Assembly (NCBI GenBank): GCA_964550635.1
Contig: CAZJZV010000003.1
Location: 59,579-123,578, forward strand
Reading direction: 5' to 3'
DNA from: RGIG4097 sp964550635
GTDB taxonomy: Bacteria > Bacillota > Clostridia > Christensenellales > CAG-917
Length of the DNA: 64,000 bases
How positions within the stretch are numbered: position 1 is the stretch's first letter; every line of letters begins with the position of its first letter. Both the position numbers and the translations under genes were made by a program. The notes beneath the pieces are model-generated. The model made no database searches, was not told the origin of the DNA, and saw only the letters and a program-made list of their open reading frames with translations. Shown piece after piece: positions 1 to 9,000 of this stretch.

Positions 1-29
1 TTGACAACGGCATGGTTGAGTGATATAAT
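1..29 (+). promoter_or_regulatory. tracrRNA/cas promoter
   Basis: TTGACA at 1-6 and TATAAT at 24-29 are separated by exactly 17 nt, and TGa just before the -10 makes it an extended -10. The predicted transcription start is about position 36, just upstream of the anti-repeat. An 8-bp perfect inverted repeat (GGTTGAGT at 14-21, ACTCAACC at 32-39) brackets the -10 and could be an operator. Confidence 0.8.
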
Positions 30-35
30 AAACTC

Positions 36-133
36 AACCTTTATACCATACCAAACTCTAAAGGTTTCTAAAACAAGGGATTTTTCCCGCAAAGCTCTAT
101 CCCTTGATAGTTTTATCAGGGGATATCTTTTTT
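36..133 (+). ncRNA. Type II-C tracrRNA
   Basis: Positions 41-74 match the CRISPR repeat in plus orientation except in the middle (GGTTT instead of GGGAA, one nt shorter). The plus transcript is therefore an anti-repeat to minus-strand crRNAs: a 7-bp lower stem (GUUUUAG:CUAAAAC), a mismatch bulge, then a long upper stem. After it come a short hairpin (GGGA at 77-80, TCCC at 85-88), an 11-bp terminator stem (99-109 with 114-124, one G-U pair) and six T at 128-133. This is the layout of known Cas9 tracrRNAs. It ends directly before the cas9 ribosome binding site, so cas9 may depend on terminator read-through. No experiment supports the exact ends. Confidence 0.85.
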
Positions 134-144
134 AGGAGGATTTT

Positions 145-3100
145 ATGTATCGACTTGGTCTTGACATTGGAATAAAGTCAGTTGGCTGGTGCGTTATGGA
201 GTGCGACGAAAGTGGCGAGCCGAAGCGCATTTTGGCATTAAATTCACGAATTTTCAAAGCGGCTGAAGTTGCGGATATGAAGAAAAACGCTTCTTTGACG
301 TACGAAAGAAGAATGGCAAGGAGTAGCCGTAGACTTACGAGAAGGCGTGCGTTTAGACTTGAAAGACTTCGTAATGCCTTTGAAGCGCGTGGCGTGAAAC
401 TATTTGAGTCGGACGGCGACGAATTGGTGCTTACGGAGCACGTGCGCAATTTAGACGTTTTAGCACTGCGAGTTAAAGGACTTTCGGAAAAATTGACGGC
501 GGAAGAGTTTGCTTACGTGCTTTATTCTATGGCAAAGCATCGGGGTTTTAAGAGTAATAAAAAGAGCGGTGCAACGTCTGCGGAAGACGGAAAACTAAAG
601 AAAGCAATAAGTGAAAATGCAGAAAAAATAAAACAATGCGGGTGCGCCACGGTCGGAGAATATTTATATAAAGAATATGCGGTGAAAGGTCTGCCAGTCC
701 GCAATAAAGGCGGAAAATACAATTTGTGTTTTTCAAGGGATATGATAGCGGATGAAACGTGCGTGTTGTTTGAAAAGCAACGAGCATACGGAAACGATTT
801 TGCATCGCGTGAGATGGAAGAAGAGTATCTGACCATTTTCAATTCGCAAAGGAATTTTGACGAAGGTCCCGGGAAGGGAAGCAACTACACCGGCGGGCAC
901 GAAGTCAAGAAGTGCGAGTTTTACGAAGAAGAAGACGTATCGGCGAAGGGAACTTATACGAACGAGTGGGCAACCGCCTATCAAAAAATAAATAATTTAG
1001 CCATTATATTGGACGGAGATAGGCGCAGATTGACGGATGAAGAGCGGGAAATCGTGGTTGATCTTGCTCGAAAAAAGGGAATAGTAAAATATAAAGATGT
1101 AAGAAAAGCGCTTGGATTGGTCGAAGATTACAGGTTTAACGCTCTCAATTACGGTGCTAAAAAGAAAGGCAAGAAATCAAAAAGCGACGATAACGTTTTG
1201 AGTTGCGAAGATTCGACGTTTATCAATACGAGCAAGAGCAAAGATATAGTAAAAGTGCTTCCCGACGACTTGAAAACCGATGTCGAACTCATTGACGAAA
1301 TTGCCGAGATATGCACGAAGTATTCAAGCCAAAATCTATTTGAAAAAGCGATTGAAGAGAGCGCGATAGTAGGCGGAAGAATAGACGATGAAACGATAGC
1401 GAAGTTATGCGCTCTCGATATGACGGGATACGGGCATCTGTCTTTGCGAGCGCTTCGAGAAATGATGCCGCATTTGGAGGCGGGATTAGTGTATAGCGAA
1501 GCTGTGGAGAAGATAGGATTCTCGCACTCACGCAAGAATTATGACAAGCAGAAGTATTTAGGCAAAAATCAAATTGTGCGCGAAAAAATCAGAGATATAA
1601 TCTCTCCCGTCGTGAGAAGATCCGTTTCGCAAACCGTGAAAGTCATAGATGCAATAATTCGCGAATACGGAAGTCCGTATGCCGTGAATATCGAACTTGC
1701 GCGCGATATGTCGTTGAGCAGAGACGAAAGGGATAAACTAGACAAAGAGATGAAAACTCGCGCTCAAGCAAACGAAGCAATCGCAGAAAGTCTGCGGGCA
1801 ATCGGCGTAAGACCTACGGCAACGAATATGTTGAAAAAGAAACTATACGACGAACAAGACTGCAAGTGCATATATAGCGGAAAACCGTTGGAATACGGCC
1901 GTTTGTATGAGGACGGCTATTGTGAAATCGACCACGTAATTCCTTATAGTCGTTCGTTTGACGATAGTTATAGCAACAAGGTTTTGGTTTTGAAGGAAGA
2001 AAATCAAAACAAGAAGCAAAACACTCCGTACGAGTATTTCGAGCGCATAGGACGAGATTTTGACGAATTTACCGCCTTTTGCAAGGCAATCTACGGCAAG
2101 GATAATTCGAAAAAAGTCGAACTGTTGTTGAAGAAGAAAGTCAACGAAGACGAGCGTAAATCACGCGCGCTCAACGATACGCGTTATGCGTCCCGCCTTA
2201 TAGCAAACGTGATAGACGATTTTCTGATTTTTGACGATAATGCGAAAGGAAAGAGGCATACGCTAACCGTAAAAGGTGCAATAACCGCGTATTTGAGAAG
2301 ATATTGGGGCATACAAAAAATACGTGAAGACGGTGATAAACATCACGCCGTAGACGCCGCCGTTATTGCATGTGTAACAAGGGGCATCGAACAAAAAATC
2401 GAAAAGTATAATCAGGCAAAAGAAATAAATCATATCAAAAACGGCGAATACGTTTTGGAAGACGGCGAAATCGTATCGGAAGAGTACTATGATAAGAATA
2501 AGAATCTGGTATTGCCCTTCCCGTATAAAACCTTCAGGGACGAGTTGTCGGCGCGTACCCTGTACGACGAAGATGAAATGAAGGCTGCATTGAGAGCAAT
2601 AGGTTTTACGGAGAGCGAAGCGGAATCGGCAAAACCGTTTATCGTGAGTCGTATGGTGACCAGAAAAGGCAACGGAAAACTCCACGAAGACACCGTTTTC
2701 AGTGCAAAGTATGCAAACAACGGCAATCCGCAAATACACGGTGGAGAAAACATAATAGTAAAAAGAACACCGTTGCAAAAATTGAAACTAAAAGACGGAG
2801 AAATAGAAGGATATTTCAATCCAAGCGGAGACCGTTTGTTGTATGAAGCGATCAAACAACGTTTGGAAGAATTCGGCGGAGACGGCGCGAAGGCTTTCCC
2901 CGATGATAGACCATTGAGAAAACCATGTAAAAACGGGGAAGGGAATATCGTAAGAGCGGTAAAAACTTATGAAAAATACAACGGCGGCGGGATTGAACTT
3001 CAAAAGAAAAACGGCGTTGCAAAAAACGATACGATGATTCGCGTCGACGTCTACTCGAAAAACGGCAAATACTACGGCGTACCTATTTACGTGGCGGATT

Positions 3101-3513
3101 TGTACAAAGGAGATCTTCCCAATCAAATTGCGACGGCAAATAAACCAAGATGCGAATGGCGAGTCGTTGATGAAACGTATACGTTTGAAACGTCGTTGCA
3201 CAAAAATGATTTGATCAGAATTGAGAATGACAAGCCTATCGAGATGAAGAAGAAACGTCAAAACGACAGGAGTAGTCGCCCCGATCTGATTTCGTTCACA
3301 AACGGATTGGTTTATTTCGACGGATTTGATATAGCGACTGCAGGATGTAAGTTTGATGATACGACGGATTGCTATACCACAAGAAAAGGTCTGCAGAACA
3401 TGAAAAAGATAACAAAATGTGAAATTGACGTGTTGGGCAACGTGGTTGAAATAACTCGCAAGCCCAAAGCGCCGGAAAAACTGTGTTTCAAAAACAAGCG
3501 CGACGAAGAATAG
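145..3513 (+). CDS. cas9: CRISPR-associated endonuclease Cas9, type II-C
   Basis: This is the RNA-guided DNA endonuclease of the locus. It has 1122 residues, typical of compact II-C Cas9. RuvC-I lies at the N-terminus with Asp7 in LGLDIG, followed by an arginine-rich bridge helix near residues 55-70. RuvC-II carries Glu517 in the NIELAR motif. The HNH nuclease has catalytic His597 in EIDHVIPYS and Asn611. RuvC-III has His734 and Asp737 in HHAVDAA, followed by a PAM-interacting region to the C-terminus. All nuclease residues are present, so it should be active. The start ATG has an ideal AGGAGG at 134-139. It is followed 12 nt later by cas1, with no csn2 or cas4. The PAM cannot be read from sequence. 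Confidence 0.97.
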   Translation: MYRLGLDIGIKSVGWCVMECDESGEPKRILALNSRIFKAAEVADMKKNASLTYERRMARSSRRLTRRRAFRLERLRNAFEARGVKLFESDGDELVLTEHVRNLDVLALRVKGLSEKLTAEEFAYVLYSMAKHRGFKSNKKSGATSAEDGKLKKAISENAEKIKQCGCATVGEYLYKEYAVKGLPVRNKGGKYNLCFSRDMIADETCVLFEKQRAYGNDFASREMEEEYLTIFNSQRNFDEGPGKGSNYTGGHEVKKCEFYEEEDVSAKGTYTNEWATAYQKINNLAIILDGDRRRLTDEEREIVVDLARKKGIVKYKDVRKALGLVEDYRFNALNYGAKKKGKKSKSDDNVLSCEDSTFINTSKSKDIVKVLPDDLKTDVELIDEIAEICTKYSSQNLFEKAIEESAIVGGRIDDETIAKLCALDMTGYGHLSLRALREMMPHLEAGLVYSEAVEKIGFSHSRKNYDKQKYLGKNQIVREKIRDIISPVVRRSVSQTVKVIDAIIREYGSPYAVNIELARDMSLSRDERDKLDKEMKTRAQANEAIAESLRAIGVRPTATNMLKKKLYDEQDCKCIYSGKPLEYGRLYEDGYCEIDHVIPYSRSFDDSYSNKVLVLKEENQNKKQNTPYEYFERIGRDFDEFTAFCKAIYGKDNSKKVELLLKKKVNEDERKSRALNDTRYASRLIANVIDDFLIFDDNAKGKRHTLTVKGAITAYLRRYWGIQKIREDGDKHHAVDAAVIACVTRGIEQKIEKYNQAKEINHIKNGEYVLEDGEIVSEEYYDKNKNLVLPFPYKTFRDELSARTLYDEDEMKAALRAIGFTESEAESAKPFIVSRMVTRKGNGKLHEDTVFSAKYANNGNPQIHGGENIIVKRTPLQKLKLKDGEIEGYFNPSGDRLLYEAIKQRLEEFGGDGAKAFPDDRPLRKPCKNGEGNIVRAVKTYEKYNGGGIELQKKNGVAKNDTMIRVDVYSKNGKYYGVPIYVADLYKGDLPNQIATANKPRCEWRVVDETYTFETSLHKNDLIRIENDKPIEMKKKRQNDRSSRPDLISFTNGLVYFDGFDIATAGCKFDDTTDCYTTRKGLQNMKKITKCEIDVLGNVVEITRKPKAPEKLCFKNKRDEE

Positions 3514-3525
3514 AGGAGGTGTGTC

Positions 3526-4419
3526 ATGGGGTATATAAACGTGTTTTTATCTACCCCCTGTTCCGTCTTAATAAAAAATAAACAACTTGTCATACAGGGG
3601 GAGTCCACGCATTCGTTTCCGGTAGAGGATATGAATGCATTGATGATTGAGTCAAGCGAAACAACCGTTTCGGGGTATGCACTGCAGACGCTCGCCGACA
3701 ATGGGGTTGTCGTTTTCACTTGTGATAGGATGCATTTGCCAAACGGAGTTTTGTTGCCGTTGAATGCATACTACCGTTCGTTGAAGATTTTGAATTGCCA
3801 ATTATCAATAACAAAACCACTGAAGAAACAACTATGGCAAAGCATAGTGAAACGAAAAATCGAAAATCAAGCGGCGTGTGTAAAACTTGCAACGGACGAC
3901 GATGCGGACGATTTGATATCTCTTGCGGGAGAAGTATGCAGCAACGATTCGAAAAACGTTGAAGCCGTCGCGGCGAATTTGTACTTTAAGAAACTGTTTG
4001 GCAAAGATTTTTTGCGCAGAGAAGAATCGTTTGTAAATTCTGCCTTAAATTATGGTTATTCTTTGGTACGGGGCGTTATTGCGCGCACGCTTTCCGTTTT
4101 GGGATTCGAGCCAAGTTTTGGACTTCATCATTGCAATGAATTGAACAATTTCAATTTGGCGGACGATTTGATAGAAACCTATCGTCCTGTCGTTGATTTG
4201 ATGGTGCACAATTTATGCGGATACGATGATTTAACGCCTGACGTCAAGAAAAAACTGTTTTCAATATTAAATTGCGACGTTTTGATATCGAATGAGATAC
4301 AGCCTTTGTCGTATGCCGTTGAATTGACGGTGCGAAGTTTGCGCCGAAGTTACGAAACAAACGAGAATCATCTCGCATTACCGCAATTGTTACCATTCAA
4401 AATGCATAGTTATGAATAA
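3526..4419 (+). CDS. cas1: CRISPR-associated endonuclease Cas1
   Basis: Cas1 is the integrase that, with Cas2, inserts new spacers at the array. At 297 aa it has the size of type II Cas1. The metal-site residues are in place: Glu146 in the VEAVAANLYF segment, His201/His202 in GLHHCNE, and Glu217 in the ADDLIETYRP segment. The start ATG follows a strong GGAGGTG site. The gene starts 12 nt after cas9 and overlaps cas2 by 8 nt, indicating one cas operon reading toward the array. The only missing type II adaptation gene is csn2, which fits subtype II-C. Confidence 0.96.
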   Translation: MGYINVFLSTPCSVLIKNKQLVIQGESTHSFPVEDMNALMIESSETTVSGYALQTLADNGVVVFTCDRMHLPNGVLLPLNAYYRSLKILNCQLSITKPLKKQLWQSIVKRKIENQAACVKLATDDDADDLISLAGEVCSNDSKNVEAVAANLYFKKLFGKDFLRREESFVNSALNYGYSLVRGVIARTLSVLGFEPSFGLHHCNELNNFNLADDLIETYRPVVDLMVHNLCGYDDLTPDVKKKLFSILNCDVLISNEIQPLSYAVELTVRSLRRSYETNENHLALPQLLPFKMHSYE

Positions 4420-4732
4420 GTTTATGAGAATTTTAGTGTTTTTTGATTTGCCCGTTACGACGAAAAAAGAACGGCATTTGGCAACGTCATTCAGACGATT
4501 CTTGATGAATGACGGCTATTGTATGTTGCAATATTCCGTATATGCAAGGCTATGCAACAGTGTAGAAAATGCAAATTTGCATTATGCGCGCTTGACCAAA
4601 GAGGCACCGAAAGGCGGGTCTGTGAGGTGTATGATAATCACAGAAAAACAGTATGCGAGTATGAAAATCATCTGCGGTCAACGCACTCAACAAGAAAAAC
4701 CCGTTGAATTTTATCAAATGACTTTTTTGTAA
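4412..4732 (+). CDS. cas2: CRISPR-associated endoribonuclease-fold Cas2
   Basis: Cas2 is the structural partner of Cas1 in spacer acquisition. The protein has 106 aa; the ferredoxin-like core begins with MRILVFFDLP, with the family Asp at residue 12. A second in-frame ATG at 4424 would give exactly MRILVFFDLP, the usual Cas2 N-terminus, so the true protein may be four residues shorter. The first start overlaps the end of cas1 by 8 nt and suggests translational coupling. Downstream lie 120 nt without a gene and then the first repeat. Confidence 0.95.
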   Translation: MNKFMRILVFFDLPVTTKKERHLATSFRRFLMNDGYCMLQYSVYARLCNSVENANLHYARLTKEAPKGGSVRCMIITEKQYASMKIICGQRTQQEKPVEFYQMTFL

Positions 4733-4852
4733 AAAGCAACAAATTGACGCAATTCAAAGCTACTGTGGAAGAAAAAATTTCAAAAAAATAATTGTCTTCC
4801 AAAAGAAAAACGCCTGAGAACAGTGACGTTCTCAGACATTTTGTTCCCTTCT
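4733..4852. other. cas2-array intergenic segment, candidate leader
   Basis: This AT-rich, gene-free stretch lies between cas2 and the intact first repeat, where a leader for spacer integration would be expected. The repeat at this end is canonical while the far-end repeat is decayed, which supports this being the acquisition end (inference). It includes a weak inverted repeat TGGAAGA/TCTTCCA and the minus-strand terminator described separately. Confidence 0.5.
4801..4835 (-). terminator. Terminator for leftward crRNA transcripts
   Basis: On the minus strand an 8-bp perfect stem (CTGAGAAC at 4814-4821 with GTTCTCAG at 4828-4835, 6-nt loop) is followed by a T-rich tract (complement of 4801-4810). 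It sits immediately past the last repeat in the crRNA transcription direction, so it would end transcripts started in the array. Confidence 0.75.
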
Positions 4853-5816
4853 ATTATACCATACCAAACCCTAAAAGGGAACTAAAACNNNNNNNNNNNN
4901 NNNNNNNNNNNNNNNNNNNNNNNNNNNNNNNNNNNNNNNNNNNNNNNNNNNNNNNNNNNNNNNNNNNNNNNNNNNNNNNNNNNNNNNNTATTATACCATA
5001 CCAAACCCTAAAAGGGAACTAAAACTAATAAAGGTCAAGTAGTAGCAAGTGCAGAATTATACCATACCAAACCCTAAAAGGGAACTAAAACTGCTATGCG
5101 TATTCCTAAACAGTCTATTGTATTATACCATACCAAACCCTAAAAGGGAACTAAAACGAGTGTATCGCACACGAAAACGGCAGAAATATTATACCATACC
5201 AAACCCTAAAAGGGAACTAAAACCAAGAGCGATAAAGATAAATTCTGTCATCCATTATACCATACCAAACCCTAAAAGGGAACTAAAACCGTCAAATCTG
5301 TGCTTGTACGAGTCTATAAATTATACCATACCAAACCCTAAAAGGGAACTAAAACGAAGCAAGACCATCAATGATATTTTTTTCGATTATACCATACCAA
5401 ACCCTAAAAGGGAACTAAAACATCTCGTTTGATGCACTCGACTCCTTCTTCATTATACCATACCAACCCTAAAAGGGAACTAAAACTGATGATATAGACG
5501 TGTCTAAAATCGATCTATTATACCATACCAAACCCTAAAAGGGAACTAAAACCGACGTTTGTTTGCCCTTACCGAAAACGCTATTATACCATACCAAACC
5601 CTAAAAGGGAACTAAAACAGCCCGTCGATTTCCTTTGTAAAGTATCGGATTATACCATACCAAACCCTAAAAGGGAACTAAAACAGAAAATGTGCGACGT
5701 CGATTTTATCAAAAATTATACCATACCAAACCCTAAAAGGGAACTAAAACTTGCCGTAGCGGCGGGTTATCGTTGTTCTCATTATACCATACCAAACCCT
5801 AAAAGGGAACTTAAAA
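4853..5816 (-). CRISPR. CRISPR array, 14 visible repeats of 36 nt, 30-nt spacers
   Basis: Repeats begin at 4853, 4990, 5056, 5122, 5188, 5254, 5320, 5386, 5452, 5517, 5583, 5649, 5715 and 5781. Twelve complete spacers, all 30 nt, are visible right of the N gap. The repeat at 5452 lacks one A (35 nt). The last repeat (5781-5816) is decayed in its final bases. In crRNA sense (minus strand) each repeat starts GTTTTAG and ends TGGTATAAT, an extended -10 promoter, as in Neisseria and Campylobacter type II-C arrays. Transcription from it would begin several nt inside the next spacer and yield crRNAs with roughly 22-24 nt of guide. Positions 4889-4988 are N, so the true repeat number is unknown. Confidence 0.97.
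4889..4988. other. Assembly gap of 100 N inside the CRISPR array
   Basis: Exactly 100 N interrupt the array between one repeat ending at 4888 and the last base of a spacer at 4989. A round 100 is usually a placeholder. The real gap probably holds one or more repeat-spacer units that did not assemble. Confidence 0.95.
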
Positions 5817-6047
5817 GGCAATGTCTGCACAGATCGGCTCAATAATTAAGCGTTAGTGAGTTTGAGTATGGTGTTTTTTTAAGTAGTTTTTGTGCGTTTG
5901 GTTTTATTATTGCGCGGTGTTTTTTCTGTTGCTTGTGGAGTTTCGGCGGAGTGATTCTCCCTTTGGGAGAAGTTTCGTGCGGAATTCGACTTGTATTTGG
6001 GGGAGTTTTGTTGTATTATTATTTTATTAAAGATTACGGAGTCGGTT
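5817..6047. other. Spacer region between array and helicase gene
   Basis: I see no coding region in these 231 nt. The stretch is T-rich on the plus strand and contains a 7-bp hairpin (TTCTCCC at 5955-5961, GGGAGAA at 5965-5971). A TATTAT box near 6015 lies 17 nt after a poor TTGTAT -35, a weak promoter candidate for the downstream gene. No repeat-like sequence remains beyond 5816. Confidence 0.5.
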
Positions 6048-9000
6048 ATGGCAGACAAATTTGTTGTTAAATTCGATTGCGCTTCGCCCGTCAGTTACTA
6101 CATGGTGCAGAACGGGATTTCTCCTATTCAACGGTTGTACATTCGCAACTCGTCGTCAGAGGACGTGGGGAATGTTACGGTAGAGGTGTTTTCTACGCCC
6201 GCGTTTTTGCTCCCCGAAGAGAGAGTGCAGGAAGTATTCCCGTCGAGAGCGAATTTGAGATTTGACGGTATGGGAAAGTTATCCCCGCTGTTCATGGTGG
6301 CGCAGGACAAACGCATAGACGGCACGGTTACGGTGCGCGTGAAAGCGGACGGAGAAGTGGTCGCGGAAGAAACCGCGACGATATCCGTACTTGCGTTTGA
6401 CGAATGCAATCTTGTGAATCCCGAATCGGTGGCTACGTTTGTAAGGCGCACTCCCGACGTGAACCGCTACGTAAATCTTGCGCGGAAGAAACTTGCGGAA
6501 TGGAAGGTCGCAGACAAGGGCGCAGGCTATGCGCAAAACGGCAAAAACTCCGTGCGCAACTATTTTGCATCCTGTTATAGTGTGCTTGCAGAGAGCGGAT
6601 TTATCCGTCAAAAACTCGCACCGACCGCGGAGACTTCTATGGTTACGGAGTTTTCCGAAGTGTTCGATAGCAAAATTGCGACTCCGCTCGAACTGTCCCT
6701 TGCACTTGCATCCATGCTTGAAAGCGCGGGTTTCAATCCTATCATCGGCAAGGCGGGAGAAAAGTGGTTCGTAGGATGTTTCCTTATCGAACAATGTTTC
6801 AGCGATAAGGTCGTGGACGACTCGTCCGTGATAGCGGGCAAAACCGTATCGGGTGCAAACGAATTATCCGTGATTCCGCTCGATGCACTGTATGCAGGCG
6901 AAGCGTTTGAAAAGGCGGAGAAGAGTGCGACGACATTCTTGAAAAAACTCCCCGAAATAGACTTTTTCGTGGACGTCAAGCGTGCGCGCATTATGGGCGT
7001 TAAACCCCTGCCAACGAGAGTCAAGACCGCAGTTGGATACGACCTTGTCGAGAGCAAGGACTACACCAACGCACACGCACCCGTCAAAATCAAGGAATAT
7101 TCCGCGGACATCACCGGCAACACCGTATATTCGCGTGAAAAACAGTGGGAAAGACGATTGCTCGAACTCGACCTTCGCAACGGACTTCTCAATTTCAGAA
7201 TATCGCAAACCGCAGTCAAAGTGTTGACGTCATCCCTTGACGACTTCGTGGAAGGATTGTCCGCAAGCAAGTCGTTTTCCCTTGAAGCGCGTCCGTCGGA
7301 CGCAAAGGAAGGGGACGAAAAATATTCACCTACGTTTGACAATGCGGAAACCTTGAAACCGTTGCGCGAATACGTGCGCTACGAATATCTCAACAAGAAA
7401 CTCCACACCGTCTACGCGACGAAAGAGCATGAAAAGACTTTGCTCAATCTGTTCAGAAAGGGCAAAACTCTGCAAGAAGAGTCGGGGGACTCCGGGCTCT
7501 ACGTATGCGCGGGCTTTTTGAAGTGGAGAGAAAACGAAGACGGCGATTTCAAATACGCACCCGTTTTGCTCTATCCGGTCAGCGTATCGAAAAAGGGTAT
7601 ATCCGCTCCCGTCTACACCGCGGATATCGACGTCGAAGACGTCCAAATCAACTGCACTCTCCTTGAATTTTTGTATCAAGAATTCAATATGGATATGAGA
7701 GGTCTCGGCAACGTACCCCTTTCGGATACGGGAAGTATCCTTGCGGTAGTGTCGAGAATCAAGAAAGAAATCTCGTCTCGTAGCGGTTGGAGCATTGTGG
7801 ACGACGTGTTCATGAACGCGCTCTCTTTCACCAACTATCTCATGTGGCACGACGTCCGTCACCATATGGACAAGATGAAAGAATCCCCGCTCATCCGCTC
7901 GCTAATTGCGAACAGGATAGACGACGAATGCACCTGTCCCGCCGAGAGCGTATGCACGGATAACGCTTACGTCGGCAAGAACAGGATGTATCTTCCCATC
8001 AGTGCGGACTCATCCCAATACGATGCGATCGTGTCGTCGTTGAACGGCTCGTTCGTACTGCACGGACCACCGGGAACGGGCAAGTCGCAAACCATCACGA
8101 ATATCATCGTCAACAACATTGTGCGCGGGCGCAGGGTGTTGTTTGTCGCGGAGAAGATGGCGGCGTTGAACGTCGTCTACAAACGCTTGAAAGACATAGG
8201 AGTCGGGGACTTCTGTCTTGAACTGCATTCTGACAAAACTCACAAAACAGAGGTTTTATCCAAGATAATTCACACGTTAAACCTCTCTTCTGCGCAAAAC
8301 GACGTGGATTTTGACGAGAAGCGCAAGGAGATTGCGGAGTGTATCGGCAAGCTCGAATCCGAAATGGAAGCCATGCACAAAAAGCGTTATTTGGGGTTCT
8401 CGCTCTATGAAGCGATGCTTGCGTATCTTGAAAATGCCGACGCTCCCGACTGCCTGCGAATAGACAATAGTTTCTATGAAAAACTAACCCTGACGTCCTT
8501 CAATAAGCACCTTGATTTGCTCACAGAGCTTGCACTTCGCGCAAAGGAATGCGGGGACATCGAGAAGTCGCCTTTCCGCTATATCGGCAAGTTCGACTAC
8601 GACGAAGAATGGAGAGAAGATGCGGACGCAATCCTTTCGGTCTACTCCATGGAACTCAAACATTTGAAGCAATATGCGCGCGAATTGCAAACGCTTTTCA
8701 ACATGCGCACCATATCGTTGACAGGTGAAAAACTCCGCGCGCTCAACGTCATCGCAAAGGGGTTGAACGAAGATAAGTACGTTGTGAATTATTTCAAGAA
8801 TACCCGCGGGGAAGACAACGCAAAGGGTGTGTTGGACTCCTATCTCGAAGCTCGCAAAAACGCAACCGCTCTTGCGGATGAATGTTACAGAACGTACAAC
8901 GTGTTGCTTGGCAGTGCTTCGATTGATGAGATAAAATCCGCCATTGCAAGACCGTCGTTCCCGCCCAAGAGCGTGAAAAAACTCATCCCCGACAACCTTG

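Noticed and set aside
4792..5432. Open frames with repeated NYTIPNPKREL units
   Set aside because: They are in-frame translations of the 66-nt CRISPR repeat-spacer period, not a repeat protein.
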